The notes beneath the pieces were generated by a model. That model did not search any database and was not told where the DNA came from. It worked only from the letters and a program-made list of their open reading frames with translations. From an uncultured Bacteroidales bacterium (lineage in GTDB: Bacteria > Bacteroidota > Bacteroidia > Bacteroidales > Paludibacteraceae): 20,336 bases of DNA. Each line of letters begins with the position of its first letter. Positions within the stretch are counted from its first letter, which is position 1. Made by a program: the position numbers and the translations under genes. Location of the stretch: positions 1-20,336 of the forward strand of contig CAKVBV010000045.1 of assembly GCA_934725535.1 (NCBI GenBank), written 5' to 3'. Positions 5,409-13,432 of this stretch are shown one piece after another.

Positions 5409-6725
5409 CTACATATCCTCCAAGTCCAGACAAACAGGTCGCAATTCGTACTTGGGCAGGACTTTCGTTTGGAGTATATGCACTTTGTCCATAAACTCCT
5501 GATATTTTACACGTTTCTTATGGCGTTTCACCTCTGCCACCACTGCCGACTTGCCATCATTGCACAGTGCCACGATGTCTATCTCGTTCTGTTCGCCCTT
5601 ACCGTCCCACCATGCGCCAATCTGCGTGTACAGTTGCTGCTCCATCATCTGCTGACGGAAATACTGCTCCAATATATGTCCCGAATACACCTCATAATCG
5701 TTGTGAATGATGGTTGCCAACTGTGCGAAGTTGCGTGTCTCTATCAGCGGCTGATTGCCGTCCATATAGTGGAACCACGTTTTCAGGAATATGTCTTTTA
5801 TCTCATAGCGCACCGTCTGTGAGTTGGGGCGTGACATTATCGGGCGGCGTTTCAGCAGAATATCGTACGTCTCATCCAATTTGCGTAACTGTCCCCCTAT
5901 CCGCACATTGCCGCCGAGGTAATTCTCTATCTCGTTCTGCGTATTCTTACCGTTTGCAATGGCTTGCAGGATAGAGAAATACGTGTCGTGGTTTCTTCCA
6001 AACTCCTGCACCATCAGGTATTGCCCCTCGTCCAAGAAAGGCGAATCGCGCTCGGTGATGGCATCTATCATCTTGTCGAGGCTCACGGCTTGCCTGTCCA
6101 TCAGCAACTCCACATAGCGCGGAATGCCAGCCGTAAAGGTGTATAGTGCCAACAGGTCGTCGGGTGTGCAGGTGGGATTGTAGTCTGCCAGTATCTGCTT
6201 CAGCACAGTGGTGGCAAACGGATACAGGTGAATAGTGTGGTCCGCACGCCCGTACAGCGGTTCCGACTCGTCCTTGAAAATACGGTGCATCATGCTATAC
6301 ACCGAACCCGACACAATCAAGTTGATATGCCGTTGCTTGCGGTATTGGTCCCAATAGTTCTGTATGTCGCTGAAGATACTGCTGTTTACGTTCTGAAAGT
6401 TCTGAAACTCGTCAATCACCAACGTATAGGGCTTTTCTATCTGCATAAGGAAACGGAAAACCTGCTCAAACTCGACCATATCCGGTACGAACATTCCCAG
6501 TTTGCCGGCAATCTCCGCACAAAAACTACGACACAGCAGTCCCTCGCTCTTTTTGCCGACAAAAAAATACACATAAGGTTCATCACCCATTGCCATTTCA
6601 ATCAGCGAGGTCTTTCCTATACGTCTCCGCCCGCTCAGGACGGTCAGTTTCGAGTGGTTGGCATACACCGAGGCGCGTATATCACGCAATTGCTTCACCT
6701 CTGTTTCTCTGTCATAGAACTTCAT
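5409..6725 (-). CDS. STAND-like ATPase with C-terminal DUF234-type nuclease-fold domain
   Basis: This 438-residue protein starts MKFYDRETEVKQL, the usual opening of ATPase_2 (archaeal-type ATPase) proteins. Walker A is GRRRIGKT (32-39), Walker B is TLVIDEFQ (101-108), and the sensor segment LIVSGSVYSMM follows near 136-146. A middle helical part (about 190-330) contains a winged-helix-like segment. The C-terminal 100 residues carry NEIDIVAL and VVAEVKR, the D...E-x-K pattern of the DUF234/PD-(D/E)XK fold. Length and motif order are those of an intact family member. It should be cytoplasmic, and its exact role is unknown. It is the third gene in this stretch with a nuclease-fold tail, and like the others it is a stand-alone unit with its own promoter (6790-6821) and a candidate terminator (5157-5194). 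Confidence 0.88.
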   Translation of the reverse strand: MKFYDRETEVKQLRDIRASVYANHSKLTVLSGRRRIGKTSLIEMAMGDEPYVYFFVGKKSEGLLCRSFCAEIAGKLGMFVPDMVEFEQVFRFLMQIEKPYTLVIDEFQNFQNVNSSIFSDIQNYWDQYRKQRHINLIVSGSVYSMMHRIFKDESEPLYGRADHTIHLYPFATTVLKQILADYNPTCTPDDLLALYTFTAGIPRYVELLMDRQAVSLDKMIDAITERDSPFLDEGQYLMVQEFGRNHDTYFSILQAIANGKNTQNEIENYLGGNVRIGGQLRKLDETYDILLKRRPIMSRPNSQTVRYEIKDIFLKTWFHYMDGNQPLIETRNFAQLATIIHNDYEVYSGHILEQYFRQQMMEQQLYTQIGAWWDGKGEQNEIDIVALCNDGKSAVVAEVKRHKKRVKYQEFMDKVHILQTKVLPKYELRPVCLDLEDM

Positions 6726-6789
6726 AACGCGATATGATTACAGGTTGCATTTTTTACAGCCGTAAATTTTACCGTTGTATAATTTCGTG

Positions 6790-6821
6790 CAAAGATAATG
6801 CTTTTCCATGACCTGCACAAA
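6790..6821 (-). promoter_or_regulatory. Bacteroidetes-type promoter for the DUF234-like ATPase gene
   Basis: On the minus strand TTTG (plus 6818-6821), 20 bases and TATCTTTG (plus 6790-6797) match the consensus exactly. It lies in the 107-base gap after batE, so the ATPase need not depend on bat read-through. Confidence 0.7.
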
Positions 6822-6832
6822 TTAGAAGTGTG

Positions 6833-7540
6833 TCAGATGCGTTCGAGGTGGGAGAGTTGGATCCAGCCGATGTTGTTGCCGACGTGGATGTTGCACCAGT
6901 CGCCGAGTTGCTCTTTGATAGTGACCTTGGTGCCCTCGTGGAGCGTGAAGAGGTCGGTACCCGAGCGGTCGGGTGAGGACTTGGCATTGACAATGCCCTG
7001 CGTGATGACGGCTTCGGCACGGAGCGTGTCGCGCTTGTGCAGGCTACCTGCGTTGGCACAGGCGGCAATGGAAATCACAAGGGCTACAACGGCTGTGTAG
7101 AATGATGTCTTGCGCAGCCATACCACACGGCTGAAAGCAAAGCACAGGGCTCCCGCAAGGGTGAGCAGGAAGAGCGCGACGGACAACCACATCCATGTCT
7201 GCTCGCTGAGACTGTTGCGGACAGCCTTCAGCCAGTTGGACAGAAAGAATGAGTTGGTGTCCTCGATGTTATCGACAATACGCGACTGCGCAAAGGCAAG
7301 GTTGTACTTGGCATCTTTGTACGACGGGCGCAAACGCAAGGCACGCTCGTAGGCGAGTATGGACTGCGCCAGTTCACCCTGTTTGAAATAGGCGTTGCCG
7401 AGATTGTAATAGACTTCGGCTGCCGGTTGCTCGGCAAGCACCTGCTCATACATAGCCGCCGCTTCGGGATAATTGCCCTCGGCATATTGCGTGTTCGCCT
7501 CCGTGAAGAGGGCGGTGAGAAATATCAATAACAGTCTCAT
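6833..7540 (-). CDS. batE: BatE: TPR and SH3-like membrane protein of the aerotolerance operon
   Basis: This 235-residue protein has a short N-terminal signal-like stretch (MRLLLIFLTALFTEA) and two to three TPR motifs (about 16-83, with YYNLGNAYFKQGELAQSILAYERAL). Two membrane segments (about 115-136 and 146-164) follow, then a bacterial SH3-like domain (172-234) with VNAKSSPD and GDWCNIHVGNNIGWI. This is the usual BatE layout in Bacteroidales. Its ATG overlaps the batD stop by four bases (ATGA), so translation is likely coupled. It is the last gene of the operon, and a separate promoter for the next gene follows. The TPR part probably faces the periplasm and serves as a protein-docking surface. 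The original genetic link to oxygen tolerance comes from Bacteroides fragilis work on this operon, and the molecular role is unsettled. Confidence 0.88.
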   Translation of the reverse strand: MRLLLIFLTALFTEANTQYAEGNYPEAAAMYEQVLAEQPAAEVYYNLGNAYFKQGELAQSILAYERALRLRPSYKDAKYNLAFAQSRIVDNIEDTNSFFLSNWLKAVRNSLSEQTWMWLSVALFLLTLAGALCFAFSRVVWLRKTSFYTAVVALVISIAACANAGSLHKRDTLRAEAVITQGIVNAKSSPDRSGTDLFTLHEGTKVTIKEQLGDWCNIHVGNNIGWIQLSHLERI

Positions 7541-9408
7541 AGTTTCTTGTTCTCTAATTGGTCGATGATTCGTGTGGTGGCGTTGTAGATGTCCTCCATG
7601 GCGTGGTCGGACGCGGGTGCGTATCGTGCAAACTCGGCATCAGACAGCATACGGTTGACTTCGGCAATGAGGGTGTCGTCGATACCCTTGCTGCGCAGGA
7701 TTTGTGCGATGTTCTCCTTGTTGAGTTGCGAGGTGGGGATGGATAGCCGGTCGCTGAGGTATGTCCACGCGGCGCGCTCTATCTCCTCGTAGAACGCCTC
7801 CTTGTTGTTCGCGGAGAGGAGTGCTTTGGCTTTCCGGAGACGTTTCTGCGCCACCTTGTTGGCTTTCTTGTAGCGCACGCGGGTGATGTCGGCGTTCTCG
7901 CGGATTTGTTTGCGGAAGATGATGAAGAGCGTCATCGCCAGCAGCAGCGGGATGAGGTAACAGAGCCAGAACTGCCACGTGCCGAATGTGATTCGCTGTG
8001 TGCGGGTTGCGCTCTTGGCAGCGGGCAGGGGCGCGGTGGATATGTAGCGAATGTCCTCGCCCAACTGCTTGATGTCCTCTTTGTTTACATAGTTGTTCAC
8101 CACCGTGGAGGTGCCTGTCTCGCCCGAAGCGCGTGCGATATGCAGGGTGTATTCGGGTGTGGCGAGGGTCTTGTAGGTATCCTCCTGCGTGTCGTAGTAG
8201 GAGAGATGCACGGCGGGTATGGTGTATTCGCCCGCGGCACGCGGGATAGCCAGATACTCGATGGTCTTGGTTCCGCTGACGCCTGCCGTGGTGGTCTTGA
8301 AGTTGTTGGTCACCTTGGGGTCATAGACCTCGAAGCCCTCGGGCCAATCGACGGACGGGGTCTTGAGCAACTTCATATTGCCCGTGCCTTGGATAGTGAG
8401 GGTGAGCGTAACGGCTTCGTTGGCAGGCATTTCGGTGTCGGAAATGCGTGCGGTGAGTGCGAATGTGCCTACGCCCCCGCTGAAGTCGGAGGGCTTACCC
8501 TTGGGCAGTTCCGCTACGTGGATAGTCACCGCGGGTGCGGTGAGGGGTCGGGTGACATTGGAGTAACTGCCGAAGAAGTCGTCGAAGATACTGCGCACCT
8601 GAGCGCGGTTCTGTACGCGGAGGATAGCCTCGAACTGCGCGGGGTCGATGGTGATGTCGCCACTGCGTTGGGGGAAGAGCAGGGTGCGATAGAGGACGGC
8701 GGTCTGGTAGTTGCGACCGTTGTAGTGCTCCAGTTCGGTTTGGATTTCGCCCAGTTCGACCTCCTGTTTGAGGAAACCCTTGAACTCGGGCAGACGGGTG
8801 TTGTTGGTGAACTGTGCGACATCGACACCTGCAAAGTAGAGTTTGTAGGAGAGTAGCAGCACTTCCTGCTCGTGCACGCGGGTTTTGCTGACGAGGGTAC
8901 GGATAAAGATGTTCTCGTTGCCGGCACCGCTTGGCTGGCTGCTTGCACTCTCGTTCTGGCGGGAGGGCTGTGCCTGTTGGTTGCCGCTCGGGGTGGTGTT
9001 GGCAGGCTCTTGGTCAGGCGGCAGTACGGTGATACGCACGCCGTTGGAGGTGTAGGTGTCGCCCCCGACGCGGATAGTGGCAGGTTGGAGGGTGAATGTG
9101 CCCTCTTTGTTCGCCATCAAGGTGTAGGTGTAGGTGAGGGAGAACGACGAGGTGCGCTTGCCGTTGACGAAAGATGTGGACGACGACTGTGAGGTGTAGG
9201 GACCTGCGAGGTAGTCGAAGTCGGTAAATTCGGGTGCGCGCAGGTCTTTGGCGCGTTGGTTGACGGTGTAGGTGAGTTGAAAGGGTTTGCCCGCAATCAC
9301 CTGCGCAGGCGCTTGTGCGCGGAACTGCACGTCGTCCTCGGCGCGGAGTTGCGCGAATGGCAACACGGCGCATAGCGCGAGGATAAATATCCGTATTGTA
9401 TGTTTCAT
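7537..9408 (-). CDS. batD: BatD: large periplasmic protein of the aerotolerance operon
   Basis: This 623-residue protein has a signal peptide (cleavage near LRA-EDD, residue 23-24). It has a long beta-rich exported region typical of BatD (oxygen tolerance family), including GNMKLLKTPSVDWPEGFEV. A single membrane helix lies at about 476-498 (YLIPLLLAMTLFIIF), and the cytoplasmic C-terminal tail is helical and Lys/Arg-rich near the membrane. A Ser/Gln/Asn-rich linker sits near residues 140-165. Length is normal for the family. It follows batC after a 240-base spacer that consists of 11-bp repeats, and overlaps batE by four bases. The ATG at 9408 is fixed by the signal peptide. The protein is expected to span the inner membrane and to interact with the BatA/BatB VWA domains, which is inference from operon context. 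Confidence 0.9.
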   Translation of the reverse strand: MKHTIRIFILALCAVLPFAQLRAEDDVQFRAQAPAQVIAGKPFQLTYTVNQRAKDLRAPEFTDFDYLAGPYTSQSSSTSFVNGKRTSSFSLTYTYTLMANKEGTFTLQPATIRVGGDTYTSNGVRITVLPPDQEPANTTPSGNQQAQPSRQNESASSQPSGAGNENIFIRTLVSKTRVHEQEVLLLSYKLYFAGVDVAQFTNNTRLPEFKGFLKQEVELGEIQTELEHYNGRNYQTAVLYRTLLFPQRSGDITIDPAQFEAILRVQNRAQVRSIFDDFFGSYSNVTRPLTAPAVTIHVAELPKGKPSDFSGGVGTFALTARISDTEMPANEAVTLTLTIQGTGNMKLLKTPSVDWPEGFEVYDPKVTNNFKTTTAGVSGTKTIEYLAIPRAAGEYTIPAVHLSYYDTQEDTYKTLATPEYTLHIARASGETGTSTVVNNYVNKEDIKQLGEDIRYISTAPLPAAKSATRTQRITFGTWQFWLCYLIPLLLAMTLFIIFRKQIRENADITRVRYKKANKVAQKRLRKAKALLSANNKEAFYEEIERAAWTYLSDRLSIPTSQLNKENIAQILRSKGIDDTLIAEVNRMLSDAEFARYAPASDHAMEDIYNATTRIIDQLENKKL

Positions 9409-9420
9409 CAGTCTTTGCTG

Positions 9421-9640
9421 TTGTTTTGTCTTTTGGTCTTTTTTGGGGTTCGCCGAGGGTGATTTTGGGGTTGATTTTCGGTTGTTTTCAGGTTGCCTAT
9501 ACCTTGCTCATCCCTTGCTTATCCCTTGCTGTTTTGCCCGACAAATTTCCGACCTTTTTTCGAGGTTCTCCCGAAGTTCTCTCGGTATTCTCTCGGGAAA
9601 TTGTCGGGGGTGTATCGCGGGTCTGTCGCGGGTCGTCGGA
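9421..9640 (-). repeat. Twenty consecutive degenerate 11-bp units filling the batC-batD spacer
   Basis: Cut at 11-base steps from 9421 on the plus strand, the spacer falls into related neighbours without any indel. Units at 9498, 9509 and 9520 are TATACCTTGCT, CATCCCTTGCT and TATCCCTTGCT. The nine units from 9531 to 9629 all have CCG or TCG at unit positions 8-10. Units drift gradually, so distant ones look unrelated. There is no ORF here, and 11 is not a multiple of three. Confidence 0.85.
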
Positions 9641-9648
9641 GAGGGGTG

Positions 9649-10371
9649 TTACCACTCCTTCTCGACGCGGCGTTTCTTGCCCTGCTTGCGTTGCAGTTTC
9701 TCCTGAGTCTCCTGCTCGTCCTGCTCGAGGGCTTGCAGAATCTGTTCGGCAGTCTCCTTGTCCATCTGCTGTTCCTGCTCCTGCTGTTGCTCCTGTTGGT
9801 CTTGCTGCTGTTGGTCGTCAGGCTGTTGCTGCTCCTGCTGCTGTTGTTGCTGTTGCTGCTGCGTGGAGTCGTTCTGCTGCTGTTGGTCTTGGTTCTGCTG
9901 TTGTTGCTGTTGCTGCAACTGCTGCATCGCCTTGACGAGGTTGTAGCGCGTGTCGTTGTCCTTGGGGTTGCGGCGCAGGGACTCCTGATAGGCGGCTACC
10001 GCCTTGTCGTACTGCTGCTGGGCGTAGCAGGCGTTGCCGATATTATGGTAGGTGGCGGCGAGACGCTCCTTGACCTTGCGGCTGTCGGCGTTGTCCTTGC
10101 CCTTCAACTGTTTCTCGGCAAGGGTGTATTGCTCAAGGGCTTCGGGGTACTTCTCCTGACGGAAGAGGGCGTCGCCGAGGTTGTAGTGCGCCTCGAAGGA
10201 CTGGTCGTTCTTGTCGAGTCCGCGACGGTAGTCCACCTCCGCCTCGCTGAAGTTGCCCTGCTCGTACTGCTTGTTGCCGCGGCGCACGTCGCTGCTCTCC
10301 TTCTGTGCCATCGCACCTTGCGCGCACACGAGGGCAGCCGCGATAAGTAGAATGTTGTATATCCGTTTCAT
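9649..10371 (-). CDS. batC: BatC: exported TPR protein with a long glutamine-rich tail
   Basis: This 240-residue protein has a signal peptide (MKRIYNILLIAAALVCAQGAMA, cleavage before QK). TPR motifs run from about 28 to 148, including AHYNLGDALFRQEKYPEALEQY and IGNACYAQQQYDKAVAAYQESL. An extreme Gln-rich segment (about 150-202) follows, then a charged end with a basic GKKRR. The ATG at 10371 is chosen over upstream in-frame codons because it begins the signal peptide and lies two bases after the batB stop; an upstream start would bury the gene in batB. The Gln tract is encoded by mixed CAG and CAA. BatC is expected to be periplasmic or membrane-attached and to act as a docking protein for BatB/BatA. 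Tail length is unusual even for a BatC. Confidence 0.88.
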   Translation of the reverse strand: MKRIYNILLIAAALVCAQGAMAQKESSDVRRGNKQYEQGNFSEAEVDYRRGLDKNDQSFEAHYNLGDALFRQEKYPEALEQYTLAEKQLKGKDNADSRKVKERLAATYHNIGNACYAQQQYDKAVAAYQESLRRNPKDNDTRYNLVKAMQQLQQQQQQQNQDQQQQNDSTQQQQQQQQQEQQQPDDQQQQDQQEQQQEQEQQMDKETAEQILQALEQDEQETQEKLQRKQGKKRRVEKEW

Positions 10372-10373
10372 GA

Positions 10374-11402
10374 TTATTTCTCGTTGAAAATGTCCATCTT
10401 CGCCAAACGGTGGTTCTTGCGCTCGAGGATGAAGAAATCGATGAGGAGCAGGAGCAGCGCGATGAGCACAAAGGACTGGTACTGCTCGTTGTAGTCGGCA
10501 TAGACCTTGGTCTCGAGTTCGGCGGTGGCGATGTGGTCGAGTTCCTGCTGTAGGGCGCGCATGGCGGTGTTGGTGTTGTCGCAGCGGACATAGATGCCGT
10601 TGCCCGCTTGGGCTATCTGTTGGCACATGTCCTCGTTGAGGCGGCTGACGACGACCTGTCCGGAGCGGTCTTTGATGTAGTTGTTGGTGCCTGCGATGGG
10701 TATGGGCGAGCCTTCGGGTTTGCCGATGCCCACTACGAAGACCTGTATGCCCAGTTCGCGTGCGTGCTTGGCGGCGGCGATGGCATCGTCCTCGTGGTTC
10801 TCACCGTCGGTGATGAGCACGATGGCGCGCCCCGCGTCCGACTCCTGCGAGCCGAAAGAGCGAATGGCGGTCTCGAGGGCGGCTCCGATAGCGGTACCCT
10901 GCGTGGGAATGAGGGCGGGGGTGATGGTGTTGAGGAACATCTTCGCCGACACGTAGTCGCACGTGATGGGCAGTTGGGTGTATGCCTCGCCGGCGAAGAC
11001 CACGAGCCCGACCTTGTCGTCCACCATGCGGTCAATCATCTTGCTGAGCATCTGTTTGGCGCGGTCGAGACGGTTGGGCGCCACGTCCTCCGCCATCATG
11101 GAGTTGGAGATGTCGAGGGCAATCATCACCTCGATGCCCTGGCGCTTGACGGTCTTCTCCTTCTGCCCGTACTGGGGGCGTGCGGCTGCGACGATGAGCA
11201 ACGCGAGTGCCACCATGAGCAGGCTGAACTTGACAACGGGACGCGCATGGGAGGCATCGGGCATCAGTTCCGACACCAGTGCGGGGTCGCCGAACTCCGC
11301 CAACTGACGGCGTTTGCGGCGGGTATAGAGTATGTAGCCGATGACGAAAACAGGTATCGTCAGCAGCCACCAGAGCATTTCTATGTTAGCAAATCGAAAC
11401 AT
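10374..11402 (-). CDS. batB: BatB: membrane VWA-domain protein
   Basis: This 342-residue protein has two N-terminal membrane segments (about 9-26 and 58-74, the latter ending AAARPQYG). A von Willebrand A domain follows with a complete MIDAS: DISNS at 97-101, T170 in TQGTAIG and D199 in LITDGENHEDD. A C-terminal membrane helix (LIALLLLLIDFFIL) ends the domain, followed by a short basic tail. This order is the BatA/BatB layout; the gene's place after batA and before batC identifies it as BatB. The VWA domain should bind a divalent metal and a protein ligand. The start (MFRFANIEMLWW) puts the first helix directly at the N-terminus. It is separated from batA by 118 bases of tandem repeats, and from batC by only two bases. 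Confidence 0.92.
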   Translation of the reverse strand: MFRFANIEMLWWLLTIPVFVIGYILYTRRKRRQLAEFGDPALVSELMPDASHARPVVKFSLLMVALALLIVAAARPQYGQKEKTVKRQGIEVMIALDISNSMMAEDVAPNRLDRAKQMLSKMIDRMVDDKVGLVVFAGEAYTQLPITCDYVSAKMFLNTITPALIPTQGTAIGAALETAIRSFGSQESDAGRAIVLITDGENHEDDAIAAAKHARELGIQVFVVGIGKPEGSPIPIAGTNNYIKDRSGQVVVSRLNEDMCQQIAQAGNGIYVRCDNTNTAMRALQQELDHIATAELETKVYADYNEQYQSFVLIALLLLLIDFFILERKNHRLAKMDIFNEK

Positions 11403-11409
11403 ACTATTT

Positions 11410-11511
11410 GTTTTACGATGTTGGACGTTGCGATGTGGGTTTTACGATGTTGGACGTTGCGATGATGGACGTTGCGATGTTGGTTTTACGATGTTGGGCT
11501 TCGCGATGGGG
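11410..11511 (-). repeat. Tandem repeats in the batA-batB spacer
   Basis: The plus strand alternates ACGTTGCGATG and TTTTACGATG words joined by TTGG-, ATGG- or TGGG-like linkers, giving a 14/15-base sub-period and a 29-base full period (11410-11438, 11439-11468, partial 11469-11482, then 11483-11511). Words and period both differ from the batC-batD array. Confidence 0.85.
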
Positions 11512-11520
11512 TGCGCGGGG

Positions 11521-12507
11521 CTATTCCGCCACGGTGCGCAGGACGAAGCAACGCAGGATTATCTCCAACAGCAGGCACGCCAATGCCGCCAGCAGGAACG
11601 GGGCAAAGTTCTCGGTGCGTTTGGAGTACTCGCGAACACGTATCTTGGTCTTTTCGAGTTGGTCAATCTGGTTGTAAATCGCCTTGAGACTGCTGTTGTC
11701 GGTGGCGCGGAAATACTCGCCGCCCGTGGTCTGCGCGATGTTGCGGAGCGTCTGCTCGTCGAACTCGGAGTCCATGGTGCCATACTGGGTGCCGTAGGGC
11801 GTCTGGATAGGCACGCGCACCTTGCCGTAACTGCCCACGCCGATGGCATAGACGCGAATGCCGTAGGTCTTGGCTATCTCGGCGGCGGTCTGCGGGTCTA
11901 TCTCGCCGCGGTTGTTGCTACCGTCGGTGAGGAGAATGATGACCTTGGACTTGGTGGGCGAGTCTTTCATGCGGTTGACGGCGTTGGCAAGCCCGAGACC
12001 AATGGCGGTGCCGTCCTCTATCATGCCGAACTTGACGGCTTGGAAGAGGTTGACCAGCACGGCGTGGTCGGTGGTGAGAGGGCACTGGGTGAAACTCTCG
12101 CCCGCAAAGACGACGAGACCTATCTGGTCGTCAGGGCGCGCGATGACGAAGTCCGTCGCCACGGCTTTGGCAGCCTCCAGACGGTTGGGTTTGAAGTCCT
12201 CGCCGAGCATGGTGCCCGAGACGTCGAGTGCCATCATGATGTCGATGCCCTCGGTGGACTCGGACTGCCAGCGGTTGCTGAGTTGCGGGCGCGCCAAGGC
12301 GATGGTGAGCAGCACGATGATGGCTACACGCAGGGCGAAAGGCACATATATAAGGTACGCGCGTGCGCACGTGGGTTGCTGCTGCAGGGTGGCGGTGGAG
12401 GACAAGCGGACTGCGGCTTTCGGGTTGCGCAGTTTCCAGATGAACCACCCCACTACCGGAATCAGCAGTAGCAACAAGAATAAATATCCCGGATTCGCAA
12501 AACTCAT
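11521..12507 (-). CDS. batA: BatA: membrane VWA-domain protein
   Basis: This 328-residue protein starts MSFANPGYLFLLLLLIP, with membrane segments at about 7-25 and 53-73 (ending LARPQLS). A VWA domain follows with MIDAS residues DVSGT at 95-99, T167 in DGTAIG and D195 in LLTDGSNNRGEID. A C-terminal membrane helix lies at about 303-322. The signature GEDFKPNRLEAAK after the MIDAS is typical of Bacteroidales BatA. T99 stands where many VWA domains have Ser, a common and acceptable ligand. It follows the DUF4381-like gene by 19 bases, so the two are very likely co-transcribed. The domain probably faces the periplasm as a metal-dependent protein-binding module that partners BatB and is acted on by MoxR. 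Confidence 0.92.
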   Translation of the reverse strand: MSFANPGYLFLLLLLIPVVGWFIWKLRNPKAAVRLSSTATLQQQPTCARAYLIYVPFALRVAIIVLLTIALARPQLSNRWQSESTEGIDIMMALDVSGTMLGEDFKPNRLEAAKAVATDFVIARPDDQIGLVVFAGESFTQCPLTTDHAVLVNLFQAVKFGMIEDGTAIGLGLANAVNRMKDSPTKSKVIILLTDGSNNRGEIDPQTAAEIAKTYGIRVYAIGVGSYGKVRVPIQTPYGTQYGTMDSEFDEQTLRNIAQTTGGEYFRATDNSSLKAIYNQIDQLEKTKIRVREYSKRTENFAPFLLAALACLLLEIILRCFVLRTVAE

Positions 12508-12526
12508 ATTACATATTAACTATTAC

Positions 12527-13432
12527 TTATTTACTTTCTTCGGCTTCTTCCGAAGTCGGAGAAGGCGTGGTCTCGCGGACGAACTCATAAGCGTTGCGCA
12601 GGCTCTGTTCGTTCTCGTCGGGCGTGGCAGTCCACTTGGCGAACTTGACGAGGTCAGCCAGCGTGAGCATCTTGCGCAGGTGCTCGTAGATGTCCTTTTG
12701 CTCGGAGAGCAGGGGCTTCATGGCGCGCAGGGTCTCATCAGAGGTCTGCTCGGTGCTGCTGACGCCGAAGCGGCGGGAGATGTACTCGCGGATGACATCG
12801 GTGAGTTGGGTATGGTACTCCTTGACCTGCCCTGCCTGCCAGATTTTCTCCTCTTTGATGCCGTCCAGTTTCTCCAAAGCGACCTCTTCGGCAGGGCGGA
12901 GCGGCTCTTTGGGTGCCTCGGGAACGTACTTGCCGTTGTAGCGACCTATGCGGCGCAACAGGAAATACAAGCCCACTCCCAGCCCCGCGATGAGCAGTCC
13001 GCCGAGTATCCAGCGGAAGATGCCCCACCACCATATCGGGGCTTTATAGACCCCCTTGATGTCGGTGATGGCAAGGTCGGCGGTGTCTATCTCAAACGGC
13101 TGTACCACGTTGAGCATCAGCGGCTCGCTCCATACGGTGTCGTCGCCCGAAGTGAATGCCAAAGGGCTGATGTAGAACAGCGAATCGGTGAACGAGGTGA
13201 TGGTGAGGTATTGGTTGTACTGCTTGCGCCCGTCCTGCAAGGTGGTGGTATCCACGATGGTGCGGTCCACTATCTCAATGCCCGGTATCAGGTTGTCGCC
13301 CAGCACAGGCATAGCCACTTGCTCGTTTGCTGCGCCGGTGGCTTGCAGATGGAGGTCGGTCTGGTCGCCGATAAACAGGGTGGTACTATCAATTGCGGCA
13401 CTTACCACCAATGCCAATATCGTCATCAACAT
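12527..13432 (-). CDS. DUF4381-like membrane protein of the bat operon
   Basis: This 301-residue protein has a weak N-terminal signal sequence (MLMTILALVVSAAIDS) and a beta-rich exported part (about 17-125). One strong membrane helix preceded by APIWWWGIFR lies at about 133-159. The cytoplasmic region is helical and contains EYHTQLTDVIREYISRRFG, the conserved part that resembles DUF4381/BatD C-terminal tails. The C-terminal tail is acidic. Its start overlaps the end of the DUF58 gene by seven bases, and batA follows after 19 bases. Position and topology match the gene usually found between DUF58 and batA in Bacteroidales operons. Its role is unknown. By analogy it would bridge cytoplasmic MoxR/DUF58 and the periplasmic Bat proteins, which is inference. 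Confidence 0.8.
   Translation of the reverse strand: MLMTILALVVSAAIDSTTLFIGDQTDLHLQATGAANEQVAMPVLGDNLIPGIEIVDRTIVDTTTLQDGRKQYNQYLTITSFTDSLFYISPLAFTSGDDTVWSEPLMLNVVQPFEIDTADLAITDIKGVYKAPIWWWGIFRWILGGLLIAGLGVGLYFLLRRIGRYNGKYVPEAPKEPLRPAEEVALEKLDGIKEEKIWQAGQVKEYHTQLTDVIREYISRRFGVSSTEQTSDETLRAMKPLLSEQKDIYEHLRKMLTLADLVKFAKWTATPDENEQSLRNAYEFVRETTPSPTSEEAEESK

Noticed and set aside
9493..10350. Plus-strand frame giving long leucine-rich runs
   Set aside because: It is the reverse of the BatC glutamine codons and the 11-bp repeat spacer, not a membrane protein gene.
10372..10626. Upstream extension of batC in the same frame
   Set aside because: It would overlap batB by about 250 bases; the signal peptide at 10371 and the two-base gap to the batB stop fix the start.
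11410..11511. The batA-batB repeats as a small CRISPR
   Set aside because: The period is short, the repeats run into each other without unique spacers, and they sit inside an operon.
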